This document shows positions 16,014-24,598 of a stretch of 64,000 bases of DNA, piece by piece (within the stretch, counting starts at the first letter, position 1; each line of letters opens with the position of its first letter). The notes under the pieces were generated by a model. That model did not search any database. It worked only from the letters and a program-made list of their open reading frames with translations, and was not told the DNA's origin. Source of the DNA: Marinobacter sp. es.048 (lineage in GTDB: Bacteria; Pseudomonadota; Gammaproteobacteria; Pseudomonadales; Oleiphilaceae). The position numbers and the translations under genes are program-made. The stretch is taken from NCBI RefSeq assembly GCF_900188435.1, contig NZ_FYFA01000001.1, positions 2,170,001-2,234,000 of the forward strand, read 5' to 3'.

Positions 16014-17957
16014 GTGGGATTGAAAGCAAGCCAGCCGTCAGGTCGACGCCCGTTCGTTTACGCGGGTGCCCTACTGTGGCTGATGATGGCCCCGGTCCAT
16101 GCCGACGAGGCGCAACCCGAGCGGGCGAAGGACCTTCGTTATGGTTGGGCGCTGTACGAATACCATCAGGGTAACGCCTTCGAGGCTCTGACCCAGCTGG
16201 CCGTGGCGCGCGAACGGGGCGGCATCGAAGGACACGGAGATCACCCGGCTCTCGTCGAGGGCGGGCTCATGCTGTCCTGGGGGATGACCCGAGAGGCGAG
16301 CAGGTTGTTCAGGCAGCTACTCGGGGCTGATGGCGCCGGCAGCAATCTGTCGCCCGATGTGCGTAACCAGGCCTGGTTCTATCTCGGCAAGGTGTTCTAC
16401 CTTGAGGGGAATCAGGCGCTCGCAAGCGAGAACCTCGATCGTGTCGATGGCGAGATACTGGCCGAGGCCGACCACGATCTGTTCCGCGAATGGATTTATC
16501 TACGCTCCCGGCTGGCCATGATGTCTGCCCGCCCTGATGATGAACCCGATCTGGCCTCGCTTCGGGAGCAACTGGATGACACGGACATCTGGTCCCTTTA
16601 CCTCCGGTACAATTCCGCGGTCTCCGCTCTCGATGCGGGAGCCGGAGCCGCCGCCGAAGAGGAACTGAAAAAGCTCATCGCCATCCTCGACGAGTCCATT
16701 GACTCCGTCGAGCCAGATGCCGAACGGGAGGGCCTGCGCGGCCGCGCTCGCCTCTCGCTTGCGGGCCTGTATCTGCGTGACAACCAGTTTGAGGCAGCTC
16801 TGGAGGTCCTGGGAGCCATGCCCCTGACTGGCGTTTTCGCCGATCAGGCTCTCTTTGACTACGCCGTTGCCGCGGCGGGCCAGGGCAGGCCGGAGAGGGC
16901 TCTCGACGCCCTTGATACTCTCGCGAACCGTGAACTGTTTTTGCCCTGGCGCCAGCAGGTTCCCTTTGCCCGGGCCTATGTTCTTGAGCAGATGAACGCT
17001 CCGCAGCGAGCATTGCCCGCGTTTAAACAGGCAGCCGACCATTACGAGGCCCGTATCAGGGAGCTCGGAAATATCCGGGATCGGCTCGATGAAGAAAATC
17101 TGATGGCCCAGCTCGAGTTCAGCCGCGATAGCGACGGGATTCTTACAGATTCCTATGGCCGGCTGCGCGTGCAGCCCCTCGAATCTGGTATGGCGGAAGT
17201 GCTGGCTTCGGAAACGTTCCAGCAGGCTCTTGCCGAATTGAACGAACTCTACCGAATGCAGTCCTTCATCGCCGAGCGGCAGTCCAGGTTCCAATCGTTC
17301 CGGATCATGCTGGAGACCCGTGAGCAGCAACGGCAGATTCGTATTGCCCAGACCCGTCGGGCACTCGAAACCCAACAGGCAGACCAGTGGGAGCAGTTGC
17401 ACGAGGACTTCACGGACAGAATTTCCTCGGCACTGGCAGACGAAGATGCGGGATTCTTCATGACCTCGCAACAAAAGGCGCTCAGCGACAAGCTTGATGA
17501 GGTTGAGAAAACTCTGGCGAATTTGCCCAACGACGCGACGACCGCCAGGCAGCGTGCGACTTATCGGCGGATGCGTGCCTACTTCGACTGGTGGATTGCG
17601 GATGACTATGGGACCAATCGCTGGGCTGCGCAAAAACAGCTAAGGCAACTGGATCGCGAGATGGAGCGCTTTCAGACCCAGCGGCAACGGGTTGAAACCC
17701 GGATGGCCGACGATGCCCGCCATGCCGAACTGGCTCGGCGAATCGCTGCCAGCGAACGGGAGCTCGCGACCCTTGGAACAGAGGTGTCCGAGGCATTAGG
17801 CCGTGCCCGGCAAACCCTCCTGACTCAGGTCGACCGTATGCTGGCAGCCCAGCAACAGGAGCTTAATGGATACCTGCTGGCCTCGCGCCACGCCCAGGCG
17901 AGGCTGGCGGACCAGTTGTTCCGCGCATCGCAAAATGCAGGTGCCGGTGATGAATAA
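16014..17957 (+). CDS. Large exported TPR/coiled-coil protein
   Basis: About 647 residues from the GTG at 16014 (GGGAG 11 nt upstream); GTG 15996, inside the previous gene, is an alternative. A signal peptide ends HAD. Residues of about 35-350 are helical TPR-like repeats (RYGWALYEYHQGNAFEALTQL, QAWFYLGKVFYLEGNQALASENL, GQGRPERALDALDTLAN). Residues of about 380-640 are long Arg/Gln/Glu-rich helices, probably coiled coil. It resembles the periplasmic TPR components (GltC/GltD type) of Agl-Glt systems in size and setting. It overlaps the next TPR gene by 8 nt. Expected role: bridging inner-membrane motor and outer-membrane proteins across the periplasm (inference). Confidence 0.65.
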   Translation: MGLKASQPSGRRPFVYAGALLWLMMAPVHADEAQPERAKDLRYGWALYEYHQGNAFEALTQLAVARERGGIEGHGDHPALVEGGLMLSWGMTREASRLFRQLLGADGAGSNLSPDVRNQAWFYLGKVFYLEGNQALASENLDRVDGEILAEADHDLFREWIYLRSRLAMMSARPDDEPDLASLREQLDDTDIWSLYLRYNSAVSALDAGAGAAAEEELKKLIAILDESIDSVEPDAEREGLRGRARLSLAGLYLRDNQFEAALEVLGAMPLTGVFADQALFDYAVAAAGQGRPERALDALDTLANRELFLPWRQQVPFARAYVLEQMNAPQRALPAFKQAADHYEARIRELGNIRDRLDEENLMAQLEFSRDSDGILTDSYGRLRVQPLESGMAEVLASETFQQALAELNELYRMQSFIAERQSRFQSFRIMLETREQQRQIRIAQTRRALETQQADQWEQLHEDFTDRISSALADEDAGFFMTSQQKALSDKLDEVEKTLANLPNDATTARQRATYRRMRAYFDWWIADDYGTNRWAAQKQLRQLDREMERFQTQRQRVETRMADDARHAELARRIAASERELATLGTEVSEALGRARQTLLTQVDRMLAAQQQELNGYLLASRHAQARLADQLFRASQNAGAGDE

Positions 17958-20835
17958 TCGGATGGCCGGCAGGACTGTTAAAGGCCTTCTCATGGTTACG
18001 GCCCTTGTCATGGCGAGTGGCTGCCAGATGTTGCAGTCGATGATGCCTGCTGGTGGCGAAGAAATGCCGCGAGTCCGTGAAGGCACTCTGGCTGCGCTTC
18101 CGGCGATCGAAACGCGGCAGGAAAGTGCAGATGCAGGGGCCGGCAGCGGCCCCCCAGAAGATGTTTCCATTGAAACGGTGATGGACAGTTACAAGGCGCT
18201 TTTGCCACTCGTAGAGGATCCCCGGAAGCAGGTTACCATCAGGCATCGGTTGGCCGATCTGGAATTCCAGCGTGCGGAGCGGAAAATGGCGGATTCCGCT
18301 GTCGATGAACTCTCCGGAGCCATTGATGCCTACCAGCGTCTTCTGTCGGAATATCCAGAGCGCGAGGGCAATGACCAGATCTATTATCAGCTTGCCAGAG
18401 CCTGGGAGCTCCGAGGCGCGACGCCGCAGCAGCTTGATGCCCTGAATACTCTGGTCCGCCGCTACCCGGATTCAGAATACTGGGTTGAGGCCCAATTCCG
18501 CCGCGGCGATCTGTTGTTTATCGATGGCCGATACCGGGAAGCGAAGCAGGCCTTCGACGAGGTTACCCTCGCCAGTCAGGAGCACATGGCCGATGCCTCG
18601 TTCCTGGTGAACGCGCATTACATGAAAGGCTGGAGTCTGTTCAAGCAGGCGCAATACCAGGAGGCGCTCTTCAGTTACGTAGAAGTGCTTGATCTGGTGA
18701 TGCCTGAGGGCAAGCCGGTGGCAGACGTCGATCAGCGGAGCCAGACGCTGATCGAAGATCTGTTCAGGGTAGTAGGGCTGTCCCTGTCGTACCTTGACGG
18801 AGCGGAAACCCTCCAGGCGCTTTTCCGCCAAACGGGTGGTCGCCCATACGAAATCCTGGTCTACGACCGCTATAGCGAGCTCTTGCTCGAGAGAGAGCAA
18901 TATAGTGATGCCATCGATGTCTTCGAGGCCTACATAGAAGACCATCCGGCGAGTCCCTGGGCGCCGCGTTACCACATCCGGATCATCGATACCCTTGAGC
19001 TGGCCGGTTTCACCCGTACGATCCCTGAACGAAAGGCCGGCTTTGTCAGCCTTTACGGAATTTACAGCGATTACTGGCAGTCAGCGGGTTCCGATGCGAT
19101 TGGTTTTATCGAGCAACAACTGGAACAACTGTTGCCGGAACTGGCGGACCGCCAGTATTTGCTGGCAGGGGAGGCGACGGATGATCAGCAGGCGGACGAT
19201 CATTACCGCAAAGCCGCCAGTTATTACGCCGAATTTGCGACTACCTTCCCGGACCATCCCCGCACACCGGAGCGTCTGTTCCTTCTGGGTGAGACGTATC
19301 TGGAGCTGGAAGACTGGCCGGCAGCAATCGCAGCCTTCGAACGCGTGGCCTATGACTATCCGGAAGACACGGTAGCCGATCGGGCAGCTGAAGCCGGGTA
19401 TGCCTCGGTGCTGGCATTCCGGGAGTACTCGCAAACCTGGGAGAGTGAGCCAGTATCGGAGCGGATGGTCTATCAGGAGCTGCAACAACTGAACCGGCTG
19501 CGGTTTGCAAATGCATTCCCCGGCGACGCCCGGGCACCTGCGGTGTATTACATTGCGCTGCAGCGTGAATTTGACCTGAACAACTGGGAAGAGACTGTCA
19601 ATATGGCGGCCCGACTTGTTACCTGGCAGCCCACGCCTCCGGCTGAATTGACGACGGAAGCTTTGCTGTTATCCGGGCACAGCCTCTCCGAACTGGCCCG
19701 ATACGCCGAGGCGGAACAGGCTTACCGTGACGCCTTGGCAACAATGGCCGAAGACGATGAACGCAGAAGCGGCGTTCGTGAAAATCTGGCCGCCGCGGTC
19801 TATCGACAGGCGGAGCAGTTGGCTGATGCCGGAAATGTGGAGGCTGCGGTCAGCGAATTCCTGCGAGTCGGGACGGCTGTTCCAGAATCCGCTCTGCGGG
19901 CAAACGCCGAATACGATGCTGCCTCACTCCTTATCACTGCCAATCTTTGGGACCAGGCTATCGGTGTGCTGACCAGTTTCAGGCGGTCTTTCCCGGACCA
20001 CGAGCTGATCGACACAGTCCCTGCAAAACTGGCGTTGGCCTACCGTGAAACGGAGCAGTGGGAGCGAGCCGCCGACGAACTCCAGCAAATGGTATCCCTC
20101 GCTAAAACGCCGGAAGAGCGAAGGGAGAACCTGTTGATTGCAGCAGAGCTGTACGATCAGGCCGGTAACCGGGAAAAGGCGATTGATACCTGGCGAAATT
20201 ACGCCAACAGCCACCCGGAGCCGACGGACGTCTACATGGAAGCAGCCAATCGGCTGGCTGAGCTCTATCAGGAAGACGGGGATGCCGAAAGCAGGGATTA
20301 CTGGTTGCGAAAGCAGATGGAAACGGTGGACCGGGACCTGGACGCCGCGGACGATCGCATGCGTTACCTTGCGGCGTCAGCCTCTGCAATCCTCGCCCGC
20401 GATGCCCTTGCCCGGTATGACAGCATCAGGCTGACTCTGCCACTCAATCAAAGCATGACAGCGAAGACTGATGCACTTGAAAGAGCGGTCAACGCTTACA
20501 AGAAGACGGCCAGCTATGGCCTTTCATCATTTGCAACCGAGGCCGGTTACCAGATCGCCCACATCTATGCACGCCTCGGTGCCGATCTCATGGACTCGGA
20601 GCGGCCCACCGGATTGAGCGAGCTTGAACTGGCGCAGTACGAGCTTCTCCTGGAAGAGCAGGCCTACCCGTTTGAGGACAACGCCATCGATATCCACGAG
20701 CAGAATATCCGGCGGGCCCGGGAGGGCATTTTCGATGAATGGGTCAAGCGCAGCTACGAGTCCTTGAAAGCCCTGTTGCCCGGACGTTATCGGAAAGAAG
20801 AAGTTACCCAAGGGGTTGTCTATGAGCTCGATTAA
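17950..20835 (+). CDS. Giant TPR lipoprotein
   Basis: About 961 residues from the ATG at 17950, which overlaps the preceding stop by 8 nt; a further in-frame ATG lies at 17962. Lipobox VMASGC anchors it to a membrane, presumably the outer one because Gln follows Cys. The body is almost entirely TPR-like helical hairpins with recurring patterns such as AIDVFEAYIEDHPASPWAPRY and YYAEFATTFPDHPRTPERLF, the outer-membrane-lipoprotein style of TPR (YfiO/BamD-like). In position and architecture it matches the large TPR proteins of gliding machines (GltD/AgmU or GltE class). Co-translated with its neighbours. Role is likely structural. Confidence 0.68.
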   Translation: MNNRMAGRTVKGLLMVTALVMASGCQMLQSMMPAGGEEMPRVREGTLAALPAIETRQESADAGAGSGPPEDVSIETVMDSYKALLPLVEDPRKQVTIRHRLADLEFQRAERKMADSAVDELSGAIDAYQRLLSEYPEREGNDQIYYQLARAWELRGATPQQLDALNTLVRRYPDSEYWVEAQFRRGDLLFIDGRYREAKQAFDEVTLASQEHMADASFLVNAHYMKGWSLFKQAQYQEALFSYVEVLDLVMPEGKPVADVDQRSQTLIEDLFRVVGLSLSYLDGAETLQALFRQTGGRPYEILVYDRYSELLLEREQYSDAIDVFEAYIEDHPASPWAPRYHIRIIDTLELAGFTRTIPERKAGFVSLYGIYSDYWQSAGSDAIGFIEQQLEQLLPELADRQYLLAGEATDDQQADDHYRKAASYYAEFATTFPDHPRTPERLFLLGETYLELEDWPAAIAAFERVAYDYPEDTVADRAAEAGYASVLAFREYSQTWESEPVSERMVYQELQQLNRLRFANAFPGDARAPAVYYIALQREFDLNNWEETVNMAARLVTWQPTPPAELTTEALLLSGHSLSELARYAEAEQAYRDALATMAEDDERRSGVRENLAAAVYRQAEQLADAGNVEAAVSEFLRVGTAVPESALRANAEYDAASLLITANLWDQAIGVLTSFRRSFPDHELIDTVPAKLALAYRETEQWERAADELQQMVSLAKTPEERRENLLIAAELYDQAGNREKAIDTWRNYANSHPEPTDVYMEAANRLAELYQEDGDAESRDYWLRKQMETVDRDLDAADDRMRYLAASASAILARDALARYDSIRLTLPLNQSMTAKTDALERAVNAYKKTASYGLSSFATEAGYQIAHIYARLGADLMDSERPTGLSELELAQYELLLEEQAYPFEDNAIDIHEQNIRRAREGIFDEWVKRSYESLKALLPGRYRKEEVTQGVVYELD

Positions 20836-21391
20836 GGCCTGCGGACTCTTTCTTTTCGTGATGTTTTCGCTTTCGGGGTGTGTGACGGCTCCGACGCCCC
20901 CGGAGTCTGCGGTAGAAGTTGAACAGGCTGCACTGGAAGCGTCATTCGCCAAGGCAGTGAGTGCGATGGAGGAGGGAAATCTTGCCGAAGCAAAAACCCG
21001 ATTCGAGCAACTGGCGAGCGACTATCCCGCAAAAGCCGGCCCCATGGCCAACCGTGGCATTATTGCTTTCAAGGAAGGGGATACCGAGACCGCGAAAAGT
21101 TGGTTTGAACGCGCGCTGGCGGTGAGTCCTGAACATGTCCAGGCGTTGAATCATCTGGGAGTGATTGCCCGGAGCGCTGGAGAATTCGATGAAGCAGAAC
21201 GATATTATCGCGCCGCCCTATCTGCTGATCCGAATTACGCGCCTACGATTCTTAATCTGGCCTTCCTGCTTGATATCTACCTGGGTAAACCTGCCGAGGC
21301 GGTTGCCCTTTATGAGCGTTATCAATCGGCGGCCAGCGAGCCGCACCCCAGACTGGAAGACTGGATCTTCGATGCGAAAAACAGAATCTGA
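20822..21391 (+). CDS. Small TPR lipoprotein
   Basis: 189 residues; ATG 20822 follows AAGGGG by 6 nt and overlaps the preceding gene by 14 nt. Lipobox SLSGC (Cys20). Residues of about 45-170 form three to four TPRs (AVSAMEEGNLAEAKTRFEQLA, GIIAFKEGDTETAKSWFERAL, HLGVIARSAGEFDEAERYYRAAL, LNLAFLLDIYLGKPAEAVALY), followed by EDWIFDAKNRI. This is the layout of PilF-type pilotins and of GltE/AglT, an outer-membrane TPR lipoprotein of Myxococcus gliding. I favour an outer-membrane assembly or docking factor for this cluster's machine. Not a PilF substitute, as no type IV pilus gene is nearby. Confidence 0.72.
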   Translation: MSSIKACGLFLFVMFSLSGCVTAPTPPESAVEVEQAALEASFAKAVSAMEEGNLAEAKTRFEQLASDYPAKAGPMANRGIIAFKEGDTETAKSWFERALAVSPEHVQALNHLGVIARSAGEFDEAERYYRAALSADPNYAPTILNLAFLLDIYLGKPAEAVALYERYQSAASEPHPRLEDWIFDAKNRI

Positions 21392-21406
21392 TGTGGAATA
21401 TTTGAT

Positions 21407-21712
21407 ATGAAACGTCCTGCACTGATCGCTCTTGCAGTCTCCGCCCTGATGCCCACGGCGCCCACGCTTTACGCCCAGGACTCGCCCGGCGTTGTGACTA
21501 TTGAAGGCACACGAATCCGTGGTGATCAGGAAGTGCCCACAGTGATGTATCTGGTGCCTTGGCAGCCACCGGAAGTAGACGAGTTGCGTGCCCCGGACGA
21601 GCGCCTGATGGTTGATCAGGGCCTCACGCCCCTGGAGCGCTACGAGTTCCAGCGATTTATCAAGTACCACGAGGCGTTCATCAGGCAGACCCAGGCATCA
21701 ACTGGGGAATAG
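21407..21712 (+). CDS. Small exported protein of unknown function
   Basis: 101 residues with a clear signal peptide ending LYA-Q (about 23). The mature part starts DSPGVVTIEGTRIRG, then TVMYLVPWQPPE, and ends in a charged helix (LERYEFQRFIKYHEAFIRQT). The IEGTRIRG stretch recalls the plug/TonB-box region of receptors, but no barrel follows. It is the last gene before a 139-bp interval and the ExbB-like gene, 15 nt after the TPR lipoprotein. I do not recognise a family. Given its place it may be an accessory of the motor or of the outer-membrane complex. Confidence 0.6.
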   Translation: MKRPALIALAVSALMPTAPTLYAQDSPGVVTIEGTRIRGDQEVPTVMYLVPWQPPEVDELRAPDERLMVDQGLTPLERYEFQRFIKYHEAFIRQTQASTGE

Positions 21713-21789
21713 AGTGTGGTGCGCGTCACATTCTGAGTGTGTCCCTGCGCAAGATTAAACAAACCCTCACACAGACTTTCGCGAACTTA

Positions 21790-21805
21790 CCCTCCAAGGG
21801 GAGGG
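21790..21805. other. Short hairpin in the interval before the ExbB-like gene
   Basis: CCCTCC AAGG GGAGGG forms a 6-bp stem with a 4-nt loop about 47 nt upstream of the ExbB-like start. No T-run follows, so it is not a convincing terminator. The 139-bp interval may hold an internal promoter, but I found no good -35/-10 pair. Confidence 0.3.
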
Positions 21806-21851
21806 GCGCGCATAGACTGATCTGAAAACCGGACCATGGAGTGCCCAGAAA

Positions 21852-22559
21852 ATGATCGATACCGCCGTTCGCTTCTTCCAGGAAGGTGGCTTTTTTATGT
21901 TTCCGATTGCTGTTGTGCTGATCGTCGGACTCATTGTTGCCATTGAACGTTACGTTTACCTTTCCGCCCAGAAACTGACCAACCGTCGGGACTTCAACCG
22001 CCTGCATCAGATGATCGCCAAGCGTGACCTGAAAGGCGCCCTGAACTACACCCAGGAATCCGGCAGTGCCATGTCGACCATGATCGGCTTCGGCCTCCAG
22101 CGCCTGGCCCGCCGCCAGGGTCGTGAAGAGATCGAATACGCGATGGAAGAGGGGTTGCTGGATGTGATGCCGCGGTTGGAAAAGCGCACCCAGTATCTGG
22201 CAACGCTGGCCAACATTGCCACGCTGCTTGGTCTGCTGGGTACCATTATCGGGTTGATTGCAGCGTTTACGGCGGTAGCTGCAGCGGATCCGGCCCAGAA
22301 GGCGAGCCTCCTGTCCCAGAGTATCTCGGTTGCCATGAACACCACCGCCTTCGGCCTTATGTCTGCTATTCCAATGCTGCTGATCCACTCACTGCTGCAG
22401 ACCAAGACCAATGAGATCGTCGACAGCTTCGAGATGGCGGGCATCAAGGTGCTGAACCTGCTCAGCGATGGTTCCGGCAGTAAGACCGCCGCTCAACCAC
22501 AGGGTCAGAATGCCGCTGCGCCGGCACAGGTAGCGACTCCGGCCGGTAGCCCGGCCTGA
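21852..22559 (+). CDS. MotA/TolQ/ExbB-type proton channel protein
   Basis: 235 residues; GGAG lies 9 nt before ATG 21852. Three membrane segments: one near the N-terminus (FFMFPIAVVLIVGLIVAIERY), then the paired core helices LATLANIATLLGLLGTIIGLIA and SVAMNTTAFGLMSAIPMLLI. Between TM1 and TM2 is the usual cytoplasmic domain. The GLLGT and TTAFGLMSAIP motifs are diagnostic of TolQ/ExbB/AglR. The tail is Ala/Gln-rich and low complexity. With two ExbD-like partners downstream it should form a proton-driven motor, as AglR does with AglQ and AglS in Myxococcus. It is too short and lacks the PomA/MotA cytoplasmic charges expected for a flagellar stator. Confidence 0.9.
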   Translation: MIDTAVRFFQEGGFFMFPIAVVLIVGLIVAIERYVYLSAQKLTNRRDFNRLHQMIAKRDLKGALNYTQESGSAMSTMIGFGLQRLARRQGREEIEYAMEEGLLDVMPRLEKRTQYLATLANIATLLGLLGTIIGLIAAFTAVAAADPAQKASLLSQSISVAMNTTAFGLMSAIPMLLIHSLLQTKTNEIVDSFEMAGIKVLNLLSDGSGSKTAAQPQGQNAAAPAQVATPAGSPA

Positions 22560-22584
22560 TAACCAGTCAGAAGGATGTCAGGCC

Positions 22585-23097
22585 ATGAGACGGAAGCATC
22601 GTCGCCTACAAAGTGAGGCCGATCTCGACATCACGCCCTTCATGAACCTCATGATTGTGCTGGTGCCGGTACTGCTGCTGAATATGGTGTTCGCCCACAC
22701 CAGCGTTCTGGAACTCAACTTCCCGACCGGTGAGAGCCTGTCGGCCGAGCAGGCGGAAGAGCTGCAGATCCAGGTGGTGATCTATGAGGATCGCCTGGTC
22801 GTTGCGGATAACCAGGGCGGCGTTATCAAGAACATCCCCCAGCGCGAGGGCGAGTATGATTTCGTTCTGCTTAAGGATGTCATGAAGGAAATCAAGAGCC
22901 GTGTGCCAGACAAGAAGGATGTGATTATTATGCCGTCCCAGCAGACGTCCTATCAGTCTCTGGTCTCGGTAATGGACACGGTGCGCTCATACGAGGCGGT
23001 GGTGGCTGGTAGTTTGGTGGAAGCGGAGCTGTTCCCCGAGATCTCTCTCGGCGATGCGCCCGCCCAGCCTTCGGGATCCGCGGAGGTGAGTTCATGA
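22585..23097 (+). CDS. ExbD/TolR-like protein with Asn in place of the TM Asp
   Basis: 170 residues: short basic cytoplasmic N-terminus (RRKHRRLQ), one membrane helix (PFMNLMIVLVPVLLLNMVFA), then a periplasmic ExbD domain (VVIYEDRLVVADNQGGVIK, MPSQQTSYQSLVSVMDTV). In ExbD, TolR and MotB-related proteins the helix starts with a conserved Asp (P-x-x-D) that carries protons; here the aligned residue is Asn21 (codon aac). The companion gene keeps Asp. It overlaps that gene by 4 nt, so both are made together, probably as a heterodimer within the ExbB-like channel. Similar in layout to AglQ/AglS. Loss of the Asp suggests a structural rather than proton-carrying subunit (inference). Confidence 0.87.
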   Translation: MRRKHRRLQSEADLDITPFMNLMIVLVPVLLLNMVFAHTSVLELNFPTGESLSAEQAEELQIQVVIYEDRLVVADNQGGVIKNIPQREGEYDFVLLKDVMKEIKSRVPDKKDVIIMPSQQTSYQSLVSVMDTVRSYEAVVAGSLVEAELFPEISLGDAPAQPSGSAEVSS

Positions 23098-23594
23098 AAG
23101 AATCTGCCAAGGCCCGCCGCCAGAAACGCCATTACCGGCGCAATAAAAGCCAGGGAAAGATGAACCTGGTCTCGTTGATGGATATCTTCACGATCCTTGT
23201 GTTCTTCCTGATGGTGAACTCCTCCTCCGACGTACAGGTATTGAACCAGAACAGCACCATCAAACTGCCGGATTCCACCGCTCAGCAACCTCCTGGTGAT
23301 GTCTTGGCCCTGACCGTTACGGACCGGGATATCCTGGTAAACGGTCGGCTGGTGGTGAAACGCGACGCGTTCCAGACGTTTGACGGACAGGTGGAGCCTT
23401 CCCTGAAGCAGGAACTGGACTATCAGGCCAGTCGCTCGTCGTCACCTGCGCCGGATTCGGGGCGACCCATTACCATTCTTGCAGACCGCGAACTGCCCTA
23501 CGAGCTGCTGAAAAAAATCATGTCCACCTGTGTGGACGCCGGTTACGCCAGTATTTCCCTGGCGGTTAATCAGCGTGCGGAACAGGGAGCCTGA
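23094..23594 (+). CDS. ExbD/TolR-like protein with conserved TM Asp
   Basis: 166 residues. Very basic N-terminus (KARRQKRHYRRNKSQGK), a membrane helix with the canonical proton-binding Asp30 (LVSLMDIFTILVFFLMVN), then a periplasmic domain ending ADRELPYELLKKIMSTCVDAGYASISLAV, the classic ExbD C-terminal segment. Its start codon overlaps the stop of the first ExbD-like gene (ATGA), and its stop lies 5 nt before the TonB/AgmX-like gene. It should supply the proton path for this motor. Belongs to the AglQ/AglS/TolR group by context. Confidence 0.9.
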   Translation: MKESAKARRQKRHYRRNKSQGKMNLVSLMDIFTILVFFLMVNSSSDVQVLNQNSTIKLPDSTAQQPPGDVLALTVTDRDILVNGRLVVKRDAFQTFDGQVEPSLKQELDYQASRSSSPAPDSGRPITILADRELPYELLKKIMSTCVDAGYASISLAVNQRAEQGA

Positions 23595-23599
23595 CCACG

Positions 23600-24598
23600 A
23601 TGGATTATAGGTACGGATTGCCCTGGAATCAGGAGCGTGGTGAACGTAAGCGGTTGTTGGTCGCCGCTGTCTTTGTGATGCCATTATTCCTCGCATTTGC
23701 AGGTTATGTCAGCTGGGTAGAGCTGCCAGAACGTGACAGGCAGGAACAGGAAGCTCTGCCGCCTCAGCTGGCCAAGCTGATCATCGAGAAAAAGGAGCCC
23801 CCAAAACCGGTGTTGCCCGAGCCGGAGCCCGAACCGCCGAAGCCTGAGGAAAAGCCGGTGGAACAGGCCAAACCTGAGCCCAAGCCGGAGCCGGTTCCTG
23901 AACCGGTGATGCCGGAACCCGAGCCGGAGCCTCAGGTGGCCGAAAAACCTGAGCCCAAGCCAGAACCCAAGCCTGAAGAGGTCGCCAAGGCGCGGGAGAA
24001 GGCAAAGAATACCGGTATTCTGGCAATGGGGAACGAACTGAAGAAACTCAGTTCGCTTGCGGAGTCGGTCAAGCTGGATGGCCCGGTTGCCAATACAGCG
24101 GAACCTATTGCCCGCAAAACCGGTGATACTCTGGCCTCCCGCGCGACCGCTAGCGCGAAGAGCAGTGGGGTGAACGAGGAAGCGCTCAATCGGGAGGCCG
24201 GTCAGGTCGCCCTGGCCGAGCGCCAGCGCGCGGAAGTCGCCGAAGCAGAGAGAGTTGCTGCGGTCAAAGAGGCGGCACGCAAGGAACAGCAGGAAACTGC
24301 GGCCAGAACCCGGAGCAAGGAAGAGTTGCGCCGGACCATGGATGCCAACAAATCCGCGATCTATAGCATTTACAACCGGGAGCTTCGGCGCAAACCGTCG
24401 CTGCAGGGAAGTATTACCCCGGAGTTGGTTATTGAGCCGAACGGTGCAGTATCGAGTTGTTCGGTGGTGGAATCTACACTCAATGAGCCAGCACTGGAGA
24501 GCAAGATCTGCAATCGTCTGAGGTTGGTGGATTTCGGGGCCCGACCGGGCGTTGATCAAACCAAGATCCGTTATCCGATCGAATTGCTGTCCAGCTAG
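23600..24598 (+). CDS. TonB-like energy transducer with AgmX/PglI C-terminal domain
   Basis: 332 residues. Cytoplasmic N-terminus, one membrane helix (about 19-40), a long Pro/Glu/Lys-rich stalk (about 60-135, many PEPKPEP units) that could span the periplasm, then an Ala/Arg/Glu-rich helix and a C-terminal domain from about 245. That domain has SIYNRELRRKPSLQGSITPE, VIEPNGAVSSCSVVESTLNE and RLVDFG, the AgmX/PglI (GltG/GltJ) variant of the TonB C-terminal fold. In Myxococcus such proteins link the AglRQS motor to periplasmic Glt proteins. Two Cys in the domain could form a disulfide. Last gene of the run; an inverted repeat covers its stop. Confidence 0.85.
   Translation: MDYRYGLPWNQERGERKRLLVAAVFVMPLFLAFAGYVSWVELPERDRQEQEALPPQLAKLIIEKKEPPKPVLPEPEPEPPKPEEKPVEQAKPEPKPEPVPEPVMPEPEPEPQVAEKPEPKPEPKPEEVAKAREKAKNTGILAMGNELKKLSSLAESVKLDGPVANTAEPIARKTGDTLASRATASAKSSGVNEEALNREAGQVALAERQRAEVAEAERVAAVKEAARKEQQETAARTRSKEELRRTMDANKSAIYSIYNRELRRKPSLQGSITPELVIEPNGAVSSCSVVESTLNEPALESKICNRLRLVDFGARPGVDQTKIRYPIELLSS

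Noticed and set aside
21852-23594. Flagellar MotAB stator genes
   Set aside because: The channel is ExbB/TolQ-sized with GLLGT and TTAFGLMSAIP motifs, there are two ExbD-like partners, and no OmpA-like peptidoglycan-binding domain or flagellar gene is present.
23810-23990. CRISPR-like or tandem DNA repeat
   Set aside because: The repetition is low-complexity coding sequence for the Pro/Glu/Lys stalk of the transducer; there are no spacers or regular unit length.
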